64,000 nucleotides of DNA from Salinibacterium sp. SWN248 (lineage in GTDB: Bacteria; Actinomycetota; Actinomycetes; Actinomycetales; Microbacteriaceae). The notes under the pieces were generated by a model. It worked only from the letters and a program-made list of their open reading frames with translations. It had not been told where the DNA came from and searched no databases. The position numbers were made by a program, and so were the translations under genes. Shown piece after piece: positions 17,898 through 27,215 of this stretch (positions are counted from its first letter, which is position 1; the number at the start of each line of letters is the position of its first letter). The DNA is taken from the NCBI RefSeq assembly GCF_015864575.1, contig NZ_JADYWW010000001.1:1013718-1077717 (forward strand), read 5' to 3'.

Positions 17898-19784
17898 TTA
17901 GCGTTCGTTGGTGGCTTCCACCCCGACGATGCTCTTCAGCGGCAGCGTTCGCTCAATATCGGCTGCGCGGTCGAGGCCGCGCATGCGACCAGCTGCCACG
18001 CTGGAAGGTTCGAGCGTGTACTGCACGAGATGGCCATCTGGCATTTTTACCGTGACGAACAGCAGCAGTTTGTTGCGAATCGCGACCTCGATTTGTCGCG
18101 ACAACCACGCCTGATCTTCATCGCCGGTGGCGCCACCCTGGCCACTGCGCAGCTTCGCCAGCAACTTGTCTGGGCCGTCATCTTGAGGCGCTTCTGTGCT
18201 TGCAGCACTAACTTGATCGCGTCGCAGCGACAAGATCGCGCCCTCCGAGGTCTCGGCGGCAACCGGGTAACGGGCATCGCTCAGTGCCCAAAAGAGCTGC
18301 TCGACTCCGAATCGCGAGACCAAACGGTCGCCCTCGAGGCGCAATCCGAAGGCACCAAAGTTGGGATCAACCGCGATCGACTGCAGAAGCACTGAGTCAG
18401 GAGAAATGACGTAACTGCCGGCCGCCCCTTGCTGGCCAACCCGCACTAGGCCGTGGCGGCCTGCAGCCTCCGTTAGCAAATACTCGACGGGCTGGGGAAC
18501 CCCCGTCAATGAGATGTCAGTCAAGAAGCTTCGAATGCTGTCAAGCGTCTCGCCGAGCGTCATGGCATGGTGCAGGCTCGATCGCGAGATGCGATAGGTG
18601 GATGCCAGGGCGCGGGTCTCGACGTCGGCAATGACGCGCAGCCGAGCATCCAATTGCGGCGCCAACGGTCCTGGCGAAATCACGCTGAGGTCGGGCTGCA
18701 CATAAACCTGGTGCACTTCGTTGGGAAAGACCGCGGCCATGGCGGCCGTTGCTTCTGTCGTTGTGCGGGTGAGCAGGGCAACGCCTGCGCTGCTGGGGAG
18801 GCGATTGGCAGTGACGCCCAGGAGGCCAGCGTCGCGGGCGTAGCGACGCACCTTCTCGAGCATCGACTCAACCCCTGCTGGGAATAACCAGCGCGTGTAG
18901 TCCTCGACGCCGTCGCCCCAGAAGCTGTGAGTGCGGTCGGCCAAGATGGTGCGGATGTCGTCAGGAATTCCCTGATGCCACGCCTCAGCCAGGTGCACCC
19001 AGCGTTCAACCGCGCCGCGCGACATCCACTCGGTGGCATCGGCGGTTGGCATCCATTGGGCATTCGTGGTGGCGATGAGGCCGGCACGTTGTGCGATGTC
19101 GACGAGGCCGGCGATCTTGTCGAGAGGTACCGACATCGCTGCCGCCAGCCGCTTTGAGTCGGGGAGGGAGACTCCGCCGCGCGCCAAATCGCGCACGGGA
19201 CTTGAACGCAGCTGATTGATGAGTTCGGTGACTTCGTTGGTGGTCGCGAACGCGTTCTCGGCGGCGATGCTGTCGATACTGTCGCGCTCGGAGGGTTCAA
19301 CCGACGTGAGAGTGGACGGCGCGGGAGTGTCGAGCAGTTCGCCGGTGGAGGGCAAGCCATCGAATGGCCAACCTGCCAACTGGTCGGTTACGCCGTCAGG
19401 GGCGCTGTAGCGACCGCCACGATGAATGAGCAGGGCCAAGCTCACGAGCCGATCGAGCCGACGCTGAACGGCAACCTCGTCGTCACCAAAGTGCCCGACG
19501 GCAGAGGCGACTTCCTGCGCGGTAAGGGACGCAGTGTCGGCGACCACAGCGAGAGTGGCAAGCGTGGGGCGGTCGAGATCGCGCAGCACGCGTTCAACCG
19601 AAGTGGACTGCTGCAGGGCATCCGCAAGGTCAAAGAAGTCGCTTACAGAGTTGCCGCGCACCGTGCGTGAGCGCAACAACTCAAGAAGTTGATCGTCGTC
19701 TAGTGCCCGCAGTTGAGCGGCGAGCAGAAGAGCCGCATCGCTAATTGTGGCCATTCCTATATTCACGTTGGCGACGGCGGCCAT
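17898..19784 (-). CDS. Helicase-associated protein, XPB/Ssl2 N-terminal domain-like
   Basis: About 620 residues with no Walker motifs. The N-terminal part (LRALDDDQLLELLRSR) and the large C-terminal domain, with VYVQPDLSVISPGPLAP and LEYLLTEAAGRHGLVRVGQ-like stretches, match actinobacterial helicase-associated XPB_N proteins encoded beside XPB. It probably works with the downstream helicase; the mechanism is unknown. The start could be ATG 19784 or ATG 19754. The gene overlaps the 3' end of the small membrane protein gene upstream, indicating one transcript. Confidence 0.85.
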   Translation of the reverse strand: MAAVANVNIGMATISDAALLLAAQLRALDDDQLLELLRSRTVRGNSVSDFFDLADALQQSTSVERVLRDLDRPTLATLAVVADTASLTAQEVASAVGHFGDDEVAVQRRLDRLVSLALLIHRGGRYSAPDGVTDQLAGWPFDGLPSTGELLDTPAPSTLTSVEPSERDSIDSIAAENAFATTNEVTELINQLRSSPVRDLARGGVSLPDSKRLAAAMSVPLDKIAGLVDIAQRAGLIATTNAQWMPTADATEWMSRGAVERWVHLAEAWHQGIPDDIRTILADRTHSFWGDGVEDYTRWLFPAGVESMLEKVRRYARDAGLLGVTANRLPSSAGVALLTRTTTEATAAMAAVFPNEVHQVYVQPDLSVISPGPLAPQLDARLRVIADVETRALASTYRISRSSLHHAMTLGETLDSIRSFLTDISLTGVPQPVEYLLTEAAGRHGLVRVGQQGAAGSYVISPDSVLLQSIAVDPNFGAFGLRLEGDRLVSRFGVEQLFWALSDARYPVAAETSEGAILSLRRDQVSAASTEAPQDDGPDKLLAKLRSGQGGATGDEDQAWLSRQIEVAIRNKLLLFVTVKMPDGHLVQYTLEPSSVAAGRMRGLDRAADIERTLPLKSIVGVEATNER

Positions 19785-20007
19785 TCAACACGAGAAGGGT
19801 GATGATGAAAACGACGCCCAAAGGCAAAGCAAAGTAGGGCATAGTGATCACTACGGGCCACGCACCGTAATCGAATACGGTTTGGCCCACTGCGGTAGCA
19901 ACGACTACGGCGACAAAGCTAAGCACAGCGAGTGCGATCGAGATGGCGACCAGGTAGGCGAGCACACGCTCGATGCGAAGGTCGCGTTCAGTTGAGTGAT
20001 TTGTCAC
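19741..20007 (-). CDS. Small two-helix membrane protein of unknown function
   Basis: About 88 residues from the GTG at 20007: a charged N-terminus (STERDLRIERVLAYL), two hydrophobic segments separated by DYGAWPVVITMP, and a basic C-terminal end. A longer frame runs upstream to 20085 but would overlap the cold-shock promoter region and adds an unlikely N-terminus. Its end overlaps the start of the XPB N-like gene. Similar small membrane proteins sit at this position in related actinobacteria; no function is known. Confidence 0.65.
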   Translation of the reverse strand: MTNHSTERDLRIERVLAYLVAISIALAVLSFVAVVVATAVGQTVFDYGAWPVVITMPYFALPLGVVFIITLLVLNGRRRQREYRNGHN

Positions 20008-20071
20008 GTTGACAAGGATACGCGCCCGTTTACGTTCTAAGCTTGAGTCACGACTACAAAGGAGCATGCCC

Positions 20072-20455
20072 ATGCCTACCGGCAAGGTTAAGTTTTACGA
20101 CGACGAGAAGGGTTTTGGCTTCATCATGAGTGATGAAGGCCAAGAGGTCTTCTTGCACGCCTCAGCGCTGCCTGCGGGCACGACTGGGATCAAGGCGGGT
20201 ACACGCCTCGAATTCGGCATTGCTGACGGCAAGAAGGGCGCTCAGGCGCTCTCCGTGCGCGTCATGGATGCTCCTGCAAGCATGGCCAAGATCAACCGCA
20301 AGCCAGCCGATGACATGGCTGTGATCATTGAAGATCTCGTCAAGCTCATGGACGGCATCGGTTCTGGCCTCAAGCGCGGTCGTTACCCTGATAAAGCCCA
20401 CGGCGCCAAGATCGCCTCCATGCTACGTAAAGTTGCGGACGAACTAGATGCCTAA
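20072..20455 (+). CDS. Cold-shock domain protein with C-terminal extension
   Basis: 127 residues. The first 68 or so form a cold-shock (OB-fold) domain with GKVKFYDDEKGFGFI (RNP1-like) and EVFLHAS (RNP2-like) for single-stranded nucleic-acid binding. The remaining ~60 residues are a helical extension containing DDMAVIIEDLVKLMDGIG, common in the longer actinobacterial cold-shock proteins. The start is ATG 20072: the AAAGGAG site is 7 bases before it, too close for the in-frame ATG at 20066. It overlaps the DUF3027 gene by 8 bases. Confidence 0.92.
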   Translation: MPTGKVKFYDDEKGFGFIMSDEGQEVFLHASALPAGTTGIKAGTRLEFGIADGKKGAQALSVRVMDAPASMAKINRKPADDMAVIIEDLVKLMDGIGSGLKRGRYPDKAHGAKIASMLRKVADELDA

Positions 20456-21098
20456 TAGCCAGTACGAAAAGCTTGCTCGGGGAGCACTCCTCGAGATCAC
20501 CACTGATGCGTCGATTGGTGCGCTCGTCGGTGAGCAGATCGAAAGCGAAGGCACCGTTTCGGTACTCTTCGCTTCGGCTCTGCCGGGCTATCCGGGCTGG
20601 AATTGGACCGTCAGCGTTGCTCACGTTGAGGGTCAGGACCCCACGGTTCTCGAAGCAGAACTCATGCCGGCCGAGGGCGCACTGCTCTCGCCCGACTGGG
20701 TGCCGTGGTCTGAGCGTCTTGCAGAGTACAAGGCCGCGCAGGCCGCTACTGAAGCGGCGGATGCCGAAAAGGCTGCTGCAGAAGAAGCCGACGACGATCT
20801 TGATGACGACGATGACGATGACGAGTTCGGCTCGTCCGTCTTGCACGGCGGTGACCTCGACGGCGTTGACATTGATGCATCGGATGATGATGAGTCAGAC
20901 GATGACGACGAAGAGTCAGACGACGACTACGACACTGGTGCGTTTCGCGGCGGTGACCACGAGGGCGTGAGCGTTGATGACCTCGACGAGTCAGATGACG
21001 ACGACGACGACGATGACGATTCAGACGATGCTGAACTCGACGACGATGATGACGAGTCAGATGATGACGACGACGACGATTCGGACGAAGAAGACTAG
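20448..21098 (+). CDS. DUF3027 domain-containing protein with long acidic tail
   Basis: 216 residues. The first ~100 form the DUF3027 domain (LPGYPGWNWTVSVAHV and LLSPDWVPWSERLAEYK are diagnostic), an actinobacterial family of unknown function. The last ~100 residues are almost entirely Asp, Glu and Ser, interrupted by two similar HGGDLDGVDID / RGGDHEGVSVD elements. Such tails often act as nucleic-acid mimics or protein-binding surfaces. It is translationally coupled to the cold-shock gene by an 8-base overlap, suggesting a shared RNA- or DNA-related process. It converges with the DUF2530 gene. Confidence 0.88.
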   Translation: MPNSQYEKLARGALLEITTDASIGALVGEQIESEGTVSVLFASALPGYPGWNWTVSVAHVEGQDPTVLEAELMPAEGALLSPDWVPWSERLAEYKAAQAATEAADAEKAAAEEADDDLDDDDDDDEFGSSVLHGGDLDGVDIDASDDDESDDDDEESDDDYDTGAFRGGDHEGVSVDDLDESDDDDDDDDDSDDAELDDDDDESDDDDDDDSDEED

Positions 21099-21340
21099 CG
21101 AGTTCGCTTTCCGCGCTGTGCGTGCGTGTAGATCAGGCCGATAAGGCCGAGCACGAGGCCCGCAACGGCAGTCCAGAGCCACCACAGGTTTCCGGATGCA
21201 TTGAGCGGTTCGATAAAAAGCAGCAGCAGTGCAAGACCGATGATCCACAACACCATGCCCACGAGCATGGCTTTGCGGTCGTCGGTCTGCACCGGCTCAG
21301 GATCTGGCCGGCGTTCTGAGTCTTTCAACCAGATACGCAC
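21095..21340 (-). CDS. DUF2530 domain-containing membrane protein
   Basis: 81 residues with two membrane segments (about 27-47 and 52-70), the first preceded by PVQTDDRKAMLVGM, a family pattern of DUF2530. Function unknown. It lies 9 bases after the serC stop on the same strand and overlaps the DUF3027 stop on the other strand. Confidence 0.8.
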   Translation of the reverse strand: MRIWLKDSERRPDPEPVQTDDRKAMLVGMVLWIIGLALLLLFIEPLNASGNLWWLWTAVAGLVLGLIGLIYTHAQRGKRTR

Positions 21341-21349
21341 GGTTTCAGA

Positions 21350-22489
<1,140 letters not shown>

Positions 22490-22502
22490 CTAGTCTGGTT
22501 TC

Positions 22503-23204
22503 ATGACCGATCTCGTTGACACCACCGAGATGTACCTGCGCACGATTCTTGATCTCGAAGAAGAGAACATTGTCCCGTTGCGGGCCCGCATCTCTGAGCG
22601 GCTCGGCCACTCTGGCCCGACCGTCTCGCAAACCATCGGCCGCATGGAACGTGACGGCCTCGTCGTCGTAGAAGGCGACCGCCACCTCGAATTCACTGTT
22701 GAGGGCCGGCGTCGTGCCACGCATGTCATGCGCAAGCACCGTCTTGCTGAGCGGCTCCTCGCCGATGTTATTGGTCTCGACTGGGCGCTCGTTCACGACG
22801 AAGCCTGCCGGTGGGAGCACGTGATGAGCGAGCAGGTAGAGCGCAAGCTCATCGAAATTCTTGATCACCCCACCGAGTCGCCTTACGGCAACCCCATTCC
22901 TGGCTTGGAAGAGCTGGGTGGTGTTGCTGCGGCATCTTTCAGCGACGGCATGGTTAACATCGTTGAGCTTGTCGCTGAAACAACCACCCCGGTGACCGGA
23001 CTCATCCGTCGATTGGGTGAACCCGTGCAGTTCGAACCTGAACTGTTGCAGCAGCTGTTTGGTGCTGGCGTTATGCCAGGCAAGACAGCCACATTCGCTG
23101 CTGCAGACTCCTACGTTGCGGTCACCGTTGAAGGGTTTGGCGAAGGTCTCGAGCTGCCCAACGAGGTTGCCGTTCATATCTTTGTGGAGAAGCCGAGCGC
23201 GTAG
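22503..23204 (+). CDS. ideR: Iron-dependent DtxR/IdeR family repressor
   Basis: 233 residues. N-terminal winged helix (about 1-65) with SGPTVSQTIGRMERDGL as recognition region, dimerisation domain (about 66-140) and an SH3-like C-terminal domain. Every classical DtxR metal ligand is present at its exact position: Met10, Cys102, Glu105, His106 in one site and His79, Glu83, His98 in the other. It should therefore bind Fe(II) and repress iron-uptake genes. Candidate boxes are seen before hmuT (9114) and downstream near 23288. Diverges from serC. Confidence 0.95.
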   Translation: MTDLVDTTEMYLRTILDLEEENIVPLRARISERLGHSGPTVSQTIGRMERDGLVVVEGDRHLEFTVEGRRRATHVMRKHRLAERLLADVIGLDWALVHDEACRWEHVMSEQVERKLIEILDHPTESPYGNPIPGLEELGGVAAASFSDGMVNIVELVAETTTPVTGLIRRLGEPVQFEPELLQQLFGAGVMPGKTATFAAADSYVAVTVEGFGEGLELPNEVAVHIFVEKPSA

Positions 23205-23333
23205 CTTTCGGATTCCGGCGTTCACCGAGGCGTAACCGTCTCGTCATCCAGTTCGGCGCGCCCGCGTGCAATGTGCCCCAAAAACTGGGTTAGCCTGTAG
23301 CCCTTGGAGTTCACGAATGAACCGGAGAATCGC

Positions 23334-23435
23334 ATGTTAAGTAGGTGCAGCATCCAAACCGTGGATGCGCGTGCCCACTTCGACATACGACACAGCAGTA
23401 CTGTGCGCAGCAGTTTTTGCGCGCTGAATCACTAG
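23334..23435 (+). CDS. Putative 33-residue leader peptide upstream of the HNH gene
   Basis: A short frame starting at ATG 23334, eight bases after the GGAG Shine-Dalgarno. It encodes 33 residues including two cysteines (codons 5 and 29) and ends with TAG at 23433-23435, inside the 5' arm of a terminator hairpin. A ribosome reaching the stop would block that hairpin. This suggests translation-coupled control of the HNH gene. No homologue is recognised and the peptide could be non-functional; existence as a translated unit is inferred. Confidence 0.45.
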   Translation: MLSRCSIQTVDARAHFDIRHSSTVRSSFCALNH

Positions 23436-23461
23436 GCATCGTCTTTCGACGGTGCCTTTTT
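23434..23461 (+). terminator. Attenuator-like terminator before the HNH gene
   Basis: AGGCATCGTC, a TTTC loop and GACGGTGCCT form a 10-bp stem with one G-T pair, followed by TTTTT. It is a well-formed intrinsic terminator lying between the leader frame and the HNH start. The remaining part of the 336-base gap after ideR (23205-23333) holds no other gene that I can see. Confidence 0.8.
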
Positions 23462-23540
23462 GTGTTTCTGCCTCCTTTTCGCTGAATTTCGGGGAAGTCG
23501 ATTGCCTGCAAGCCGTGCAGGCTCTTTCGAGAGGATGACA

Positions 23541-24038
23541 ATGCGCACTTTGGTCCTGAACGCCGGCTATGAGCCGCTCGCGGTCGTGTCCTTCAAACGA
23601 GCCGTTGTGCTCGTGATGAATCAGAAAGCGACAGTTATCGCTGCCGACCCGGATCATCCGGTGTGGAGCGCGAGTGAATCGTGGGAGCGACCGTCGGTCA
23701 TCATCCTTCGAAATTATGTGCGTATTCCCTCTACGCGCAGGTTGCCGGTTTCTCGTCGTGGAGTGCTGCGACGTGACGGTCACCGGTGTGGCTATTGCGG
23801 GGCTTCCGCAAACACCATCGACCACGTGATGCCTCGCTCTCGCGGTGGCGAAGATTCGTGGGAAAACCTGGTGGCGTGCTGCTTGCGTTGCAACAACGTG
23901 AAGAGCAATCGCACTCCCGCGGAGATGAACTGGCGCCTGCTAATCAAGCCGCGTCCGCCGCACACCAGCGCGTGGTTGGTGCGGGGTATTGAAAGGGGAC
24001 TCCCAGATTGGGAAGAATATTTGGCTCCAGCGGCGTAA
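23541..24038 (+). CDS. HNH endonuclease
   Basis: 165 residues. The central HNH fold shows CGYC, TIDHVMPRSRGG with the catalytic-site Asp-His, SWENLVACCLRCNN with the Asn and the second CxxC zinc pair. The N-terminal ~70 residues (VLNAGYEPLAVVSFKRAVVLV) define a widely conserved actinobacterial subfamily whose natural substrate is unknown. The start is ATG 23541, with AGAGGA about 7 bases before it; ATG 23535 is an alternative. It follows the leader peptide and terminator, so expression may be attenuated. Confidence 0.9.
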   Translation: MRTLVLNAGYEPLAVVSFKRAVVLVMNQKATVIAADPDHPVWSASESWERPSVIILRNYVRIPSTRRLPVSRRGVLRRDGHRCGYCGASANTIDHVMPRSRGGEDSWENLVACCLRCNNVKSNRTPAEMNWRLLIKPRPPHTSAWLVRGIERGLPDWEEYLAPAA

Positions 24039-24118
24039 CTGTTATGCTGTTGTGATTATTCCTGTGTTCAAGGATTTCCCTAGTTTTCTTTGAGCGCGCT
24101 CCACCTGAAGGTTCCCGA

Positions 24119-25117
24119 TTGTCCCGTATCTCAACTGATGGCCCGGACGTTTCCGGCGTGCCCTCGGCGGAACCTTCGAGTGAAGCTCCTGTCTTTCTTT
24201 CGCGTCGCGAAGCACGTGCCGCACGAGATGCTGCGACTATCGGCAAGCCTGTAGCGGCGCCGCAGATTCCTCGTGCTCCCGCTGCGGTCGCTCACGATGA
24301 GGCACCGGTTGTGTACACCCCGGCAGCCCCCGCGCTGAATAACCGTGTTGCGCCGATCGTTGCTCAGGCACCTCGTGCCCACTCGGCTCCGAAAGCCACA
24401 GCCAAGCGTGTTCGCAAGAGCCCGCTTCGTGCTGTGGCTTCGATGGCTGTTATTGGCGGGCTGTTTGCTGTGGCAGGGTTGCCGGCCTACGGCCAAGGCG
24501 GTTTGATCTCAGACGAGGGAACGCTCGTGTCAGTTTCTGCTGTCGCGGATGCCGCTCAAGCGAGAGTCCAGTCGGTGACGGTTAGCGCTGAGCTGGAATT
24601 GCCGGAGCTCACGCGTGATCAGTTCGAGGCGACATCGCCCGAAGATCTGGCAGCGATTCAGCAACAGGATGCGATTGCCTCGGCAAACGCGCTCTACGCT
24701 TCATCGGGCGCTCAAGCATTGGGCGATGACTACCCATGGCCGACTGCAGGCAGCAGCCTTTCACCTTTGAATTACTATTACCGCCAGTGCACCGACTTTG
24801 TAGCGTGGCGGCTGAACCGCGACGTTGGTTCCTTCGCGGCACCGTTCCGCTGGGCCTGGGCAGATCTCACGCCGAATGGTGGAGACGCGTACCAGTGGAA
24901 GTCGGCTTGGGAGACCCACGGCTGGACCGTGAGCGCGACTCCCGTTGTCGGTTCTGTGGCGTGGTTTGGCTGGGACAACCACGTTTCATACGTGAAGCAA
25001 GTCAATTCCGACGGTTCAGTTCTGCTTGAGGAATACAACTACGTCTACCTCTCCTATGGTCAGCGCACCATCCCGGCCAGCGAGGTCGAGTCGTTCCTCT
25101 ACCCGCCAGGCCAGTAA
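24119..25117 (+). CDS. CHAP-domain cell-wall hydrolase, secreted or membrane anchored
   Basis: 332 residues. A long Pro/Ala-rich cytoplasmic or low-complexity N-terminus (1-105), a hydrophobic segment (about 106-125), a linker, then a C-terminal CHAP amidase/endopeptidase domain (about 205-330). The catalytic Cys is in YYYRQCTDFVAW, the His in WDNHVSYVK, and an acidic partner in LLEEYNY. It would cleave peptidoglycan peptides outside the membrane. TTG start with GAAGG in front. The long N-terminal extension before the membrane segment is unusual for a simple secreted CHAP protein. Confidence 0.85.
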   Translation: MSRISTDGPDVSGVPSAEPSSEAPVFLSRREARAARDAATIGKPVAAPQIPRAPAAVAHDEAPVVYTPAAPALNNRVAPIVAQAPRAHSAPKATAKRVRKSPLRAVASMAVIGGLFAVAGLPAYGQGGLISDEGTLVSVSAVADAAQARVQSVTVSAELELPELTRDQFEATSPEDLAAIQQQDAIASANALYASSGAQALGDDYPWPTAGSSLSPLNYYYRQCTDFVAWRLNRDVGSFAAPFRWAWADLTPNGGDAYQWKSAWETHGWTVSATPVVGSVAWFGWDNHVSYVKQVNSDGSVLLEEYNYVYLSYGQRTIPASEVESFLYPPGQ

Positions 25118-25184
25118 CTGTTTGGTGTGACCGCGCGCTGGCGAGCATGAAGCCTGCGAGAGTAACTGTGTGGAGTGATTGATC

Positions 25185-25583
25185 ATGACTGACGACGAAC
25201 TCATGACAACGTTCGAAAACAACACCATCGCTCCTGCCGCGTTTTCACACGAACGTCATGTTCGCGTGGCGTGGTTGCTTGCTCGTGCGTATGGCGCTAT
25301 TGACGGCTTCGAACGTCTCGCGGTCGGCATTAAGAGCATGGCCGTGCGGGCGGGCAAACCGGATGCTTTTCACATCACGCTCACTCGCGCCTGGTTCGAC
25401 CTCATTGCGCTGGTAGATGACGTGGATGACGCACCGGAGATGCTCGACAAGTCCATCATCAAACGTTTCTACTCACCCGAGCGCATCGCTGAGGGTCGCA
25501 CGCAGTGGCTGGAGCCCGACCTGCAGCCACTGCAGTATCCGCTGCCCGCCGCGATCGATGGTGCAGCACCGCCGAGCTCGTAA
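25185..25583 (+). CDS. Conserved hypothetical protein
   Basis: 132 residues, soluble, rich in aromatic and His residues in the first half: FSHERHVRVAWLLAR and FHITLTRAWFDLIA are notable and look like a conserved helical core with possible metal-binding histidines. It belongs to an uncharacterised family that I recognise only by this pattern. Start ATG 25185; an upstream in-frame TTG is less likely. It stands alone between the CHAP gene and tRNA-Arg. Confidence 0.7.
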   Translation: MTDDELMTTFENNTIAPAAFSHERHVRVAWLLARAYGAIDGFERLAVGIKSMAVRAGKPDAFHITLTRAWFDLIALVDDVDDAPEMLDKSIIKRFYSPERIAEGRTQWLEPDLQPLQYPLPAAIDGAAPPSS

Positions 25584-25640
25584 CTCCGGCCCTTTGGTTG
25601 AGGGCTCTTCGTGCTGCGCTCGGCTACACTCGAACCGCTG

Positions 25641-25712
25641 GCCTCTGTAGCTCAACGGAAGAGCAACTCCGTCCTAAGGAGCAGGTTGGGGGTTCGAATC
25701 CCTCCAGGGGCA
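25641..25712 (+). tRNA. tRNA-Arg (anticodon CCT)
   Basis: The acceptor GCCTCTG pairs with CAGGGGC, the D-arm is GCTC/GAGC, the anticodon stem ACTCC/GGAG-C encloses loop GTCCTAA with anticodon CCT, and the T-loop is TTCGAAT. CCA is not encoded; the discriminator is A. Confidence 0.95.
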
Positions 25713-25830
25713 CACTTACCGTTGCGTTCCTTCGCGTTCAGGTCATGCTCACGAACGACCATCACCATGGAAGACTCTGGTGATACGTAGTGCAGCGTTT
25801 CGCCGTTCTTAGATAGAGAGGGCGAGTTAT

Positions 25831-26337
25831 ATGTGGTTCGATTCATGGCCTGACCTGATCCGTATTGCGATTGTCGGAGCGGCCGGATATTCAACGCTCC
25901 TGATCGTCTTGCGAATCTCCGGCAAGCGCACGCTCGCGCAGCTGAACGTTTTTGATTTCGTTGTGACGGTGGCGTTGGGATCGATCTTCGCGACTCTTTT
26001 GCTCAACACCGATGTTTCGTGGTCCGAGGGGCTTGCAGCGTTCGCTGTTATCGCGGCGCTGCAATTTGTTGTCGCGGCGGTAACGGCTCGTTGGCCGGCC
26101 GCTCGAAAGGTAGTAACTTCCAGCCCAATCCTGCTCCTGAGCGACGGTGAGATGCGGCACGATGCTCTGAAACGCAGCCGTCTTACTGAGTCTGAGGTGC
26201 GTCAGGCAATTCGTGGGAGCGGGTCGGGGGGAGTCTCGGAGATCAAATGCGTAGTTCTCGAGACAAATGGAAAGCTCAGCGTGATCTCTGTCGATAAGTA
26301 TGGCGACGGTTCCGCGCTCGCCGACGTAGAACTGTGA
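25831..26337 (+). CDS. DUF421 (YetF-like) membrane protein
   Basis: 168 residues. Three N-terminal membrane segments followed by a cytoplasmic domain carrying the DUF421 landmarks RISGKRTLAQLNVFDFVVTVALGS, a later SPILLLSDGEM and a C-terminal LSVI strand. YetF-family function is unknown; members occur in spore-formers and many other bacteria. Start ATG 25831. It is 73 bases upstream of the glpP start and on the same strand, but nothing suggests a functional link. Confidence 0.88.
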   Translation: MWFDSWPDLIRIAIVGAAGYSTLLIVLRISGKRTLAQLNVFDFVVTVALGSIFATLLLNTDVSWSEGLAAFAVIAALQFVVAAVTARWPAARKVVTSSPILLLSDGEMRHDALKRSRLTESEVRQAIRGSGSGGVSEIKCVVLETNGKLSVISVDKYGDGSALADVEL

Positions 26338-26410
26338 CCAGGACTCAGCGTTTGCCGTTCACCTGAGCGTTACCGCCGGGCTAACCGCGGTGTTTAGCGT
26401 GGGCACCAAC

Positions 26411-27013
26411 ATGAGCGAGTTGAGATGGCGTGGCACAGCGGCGGGGGAGTTCCCTCTCATCGCTTCTGTGCAAGAACACGGCATGCTCGACGACGCACTT
26501 GAGAGCGATGTGGCGCGGATAAACCTGCTGGTGGGAGACATCAACTGTCTCGCGGGCATGGTTTCGCGCATCCATGACGCCGGAAAAACCGCACATGTTC
26601 ATCTCGAACTTGTGGGCGGAATCAGCCGCGACGGTGCTGCGGTGCAGTTCCTTGTCGAACACGTGGGCGTCGACGGAATTATCACCACCAAGAGCGCTGC
26701 TGTCGCCGCCGCCCGAAAACTCGGCATCGCATCGGTACAACGATTTTTTGCTGTCGATACCCACGCCGTCGAGAATGCCATGCGCCAAGTGCATGCCAGC
26801 CGGCCCACCGAGGTCGAAGTGATGCCAGGGCTCATGCCACGAATCATTCGCGATCTGCGTGCCAGCATCCAGCAACCCCTCATCGTGGGCGGACTCATCC
26901 GCAACCCTGAAGAAATTGACGCCGTGCTTGAGTGCGGCGCCGACTATGTTTCCACCGGAAACCCCGCACTGTGGCGGCGTCGACGGTCAAGAATTCACAC
27001 CCGCGTCGCCTAA
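26411..27013 (+). CDS. glpP: Glycerol-3-phosphate-responsive antiterminator GlpP
   Basis: About 200 residues of the GlpP family, a TIM-barrel-like protein that binds glycerol-3-phosphate and prevents termination in leader RNAs. Recognisable stretches are VHLELVGGISRDGAAVQFLVE, DGIITTKSAAVAAARKLGI, QRFFAVDTHAVENA, EVMPGLMPRIIRDL and VGGLIRNPEEI. GTG 26390 in the same frame is an alternative start. It stands directly upstream of a long terminator leader and a GDPD/Ugp operon, which is the expected kind of target. GlpP is best known from Bacillus; its use in an actinobacterium is less documented. Confidence 0.9.
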   Translation: MSELRWRGTAAGEFPLIASVQEHGMLDDALESDVARINLLVGDINCLAGMVSRIHDAGKTAHVHLELVGGISRDGAAVQFLVEHVGVDGIITTKSAAVAAARKLGIASVQRFFAVDTHAVENAMRQVHASRPTEVEVMPGLMPRIIRDLRASIQQPLIVGGLIRNPEEIDAVLECGADYVSTGNPALWRRRRSRIHTRVA

Positions 27014-27107
27014 ACCCGATGCGTGCCGAGACGGGTAACCGCCTCACTAGAACAACCAGCAGCACCCACAATCGAATAACAACCCCAGGGCAGAGTCACT
27101 AGAGAGC

Positions 27108-27186
27108 ACCCGGAGGGTCAGCACGTTTAGCGCGCACCGCAACAGCGGTGTCGAGCGTTGAGCGTGCTGACTCCCCGGGTTTTTTT
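27108..27186 (+). terminator. Long leader terminator, probable GlpP antitermination target
   Basis: ACCCGG pairs with CCGGGT and GTCAGCACG with CGTGCTGAC; a small inner hairpin ACCGC-AACAG-CGGT lies between. Seven Ts (27180-27186) follow. It starts 94 bases after the glpP stop and ends 29 bases before the first GDPD start. As it precedes the operon rather than ends it, and a GlpP gene is adjacent, a G3P-controlled antiterminator is the natural reading. It also could simply end glpP transcription. Confidence 0.8.
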
Positions 27187-27215
27187 ATGCCACGAACTCA
27201 TCGAAAGAAGCACAC

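Noticed and set aside
24039..24118. Possible ydaO (c-di-AMP) riboswitch before the CHAP gene, as such genes often carry one
   Set aside because: Only 80 bases lie between the HNH stop and the CHAP start, too short for the ydaO fold, and the conserved motifs are not present.
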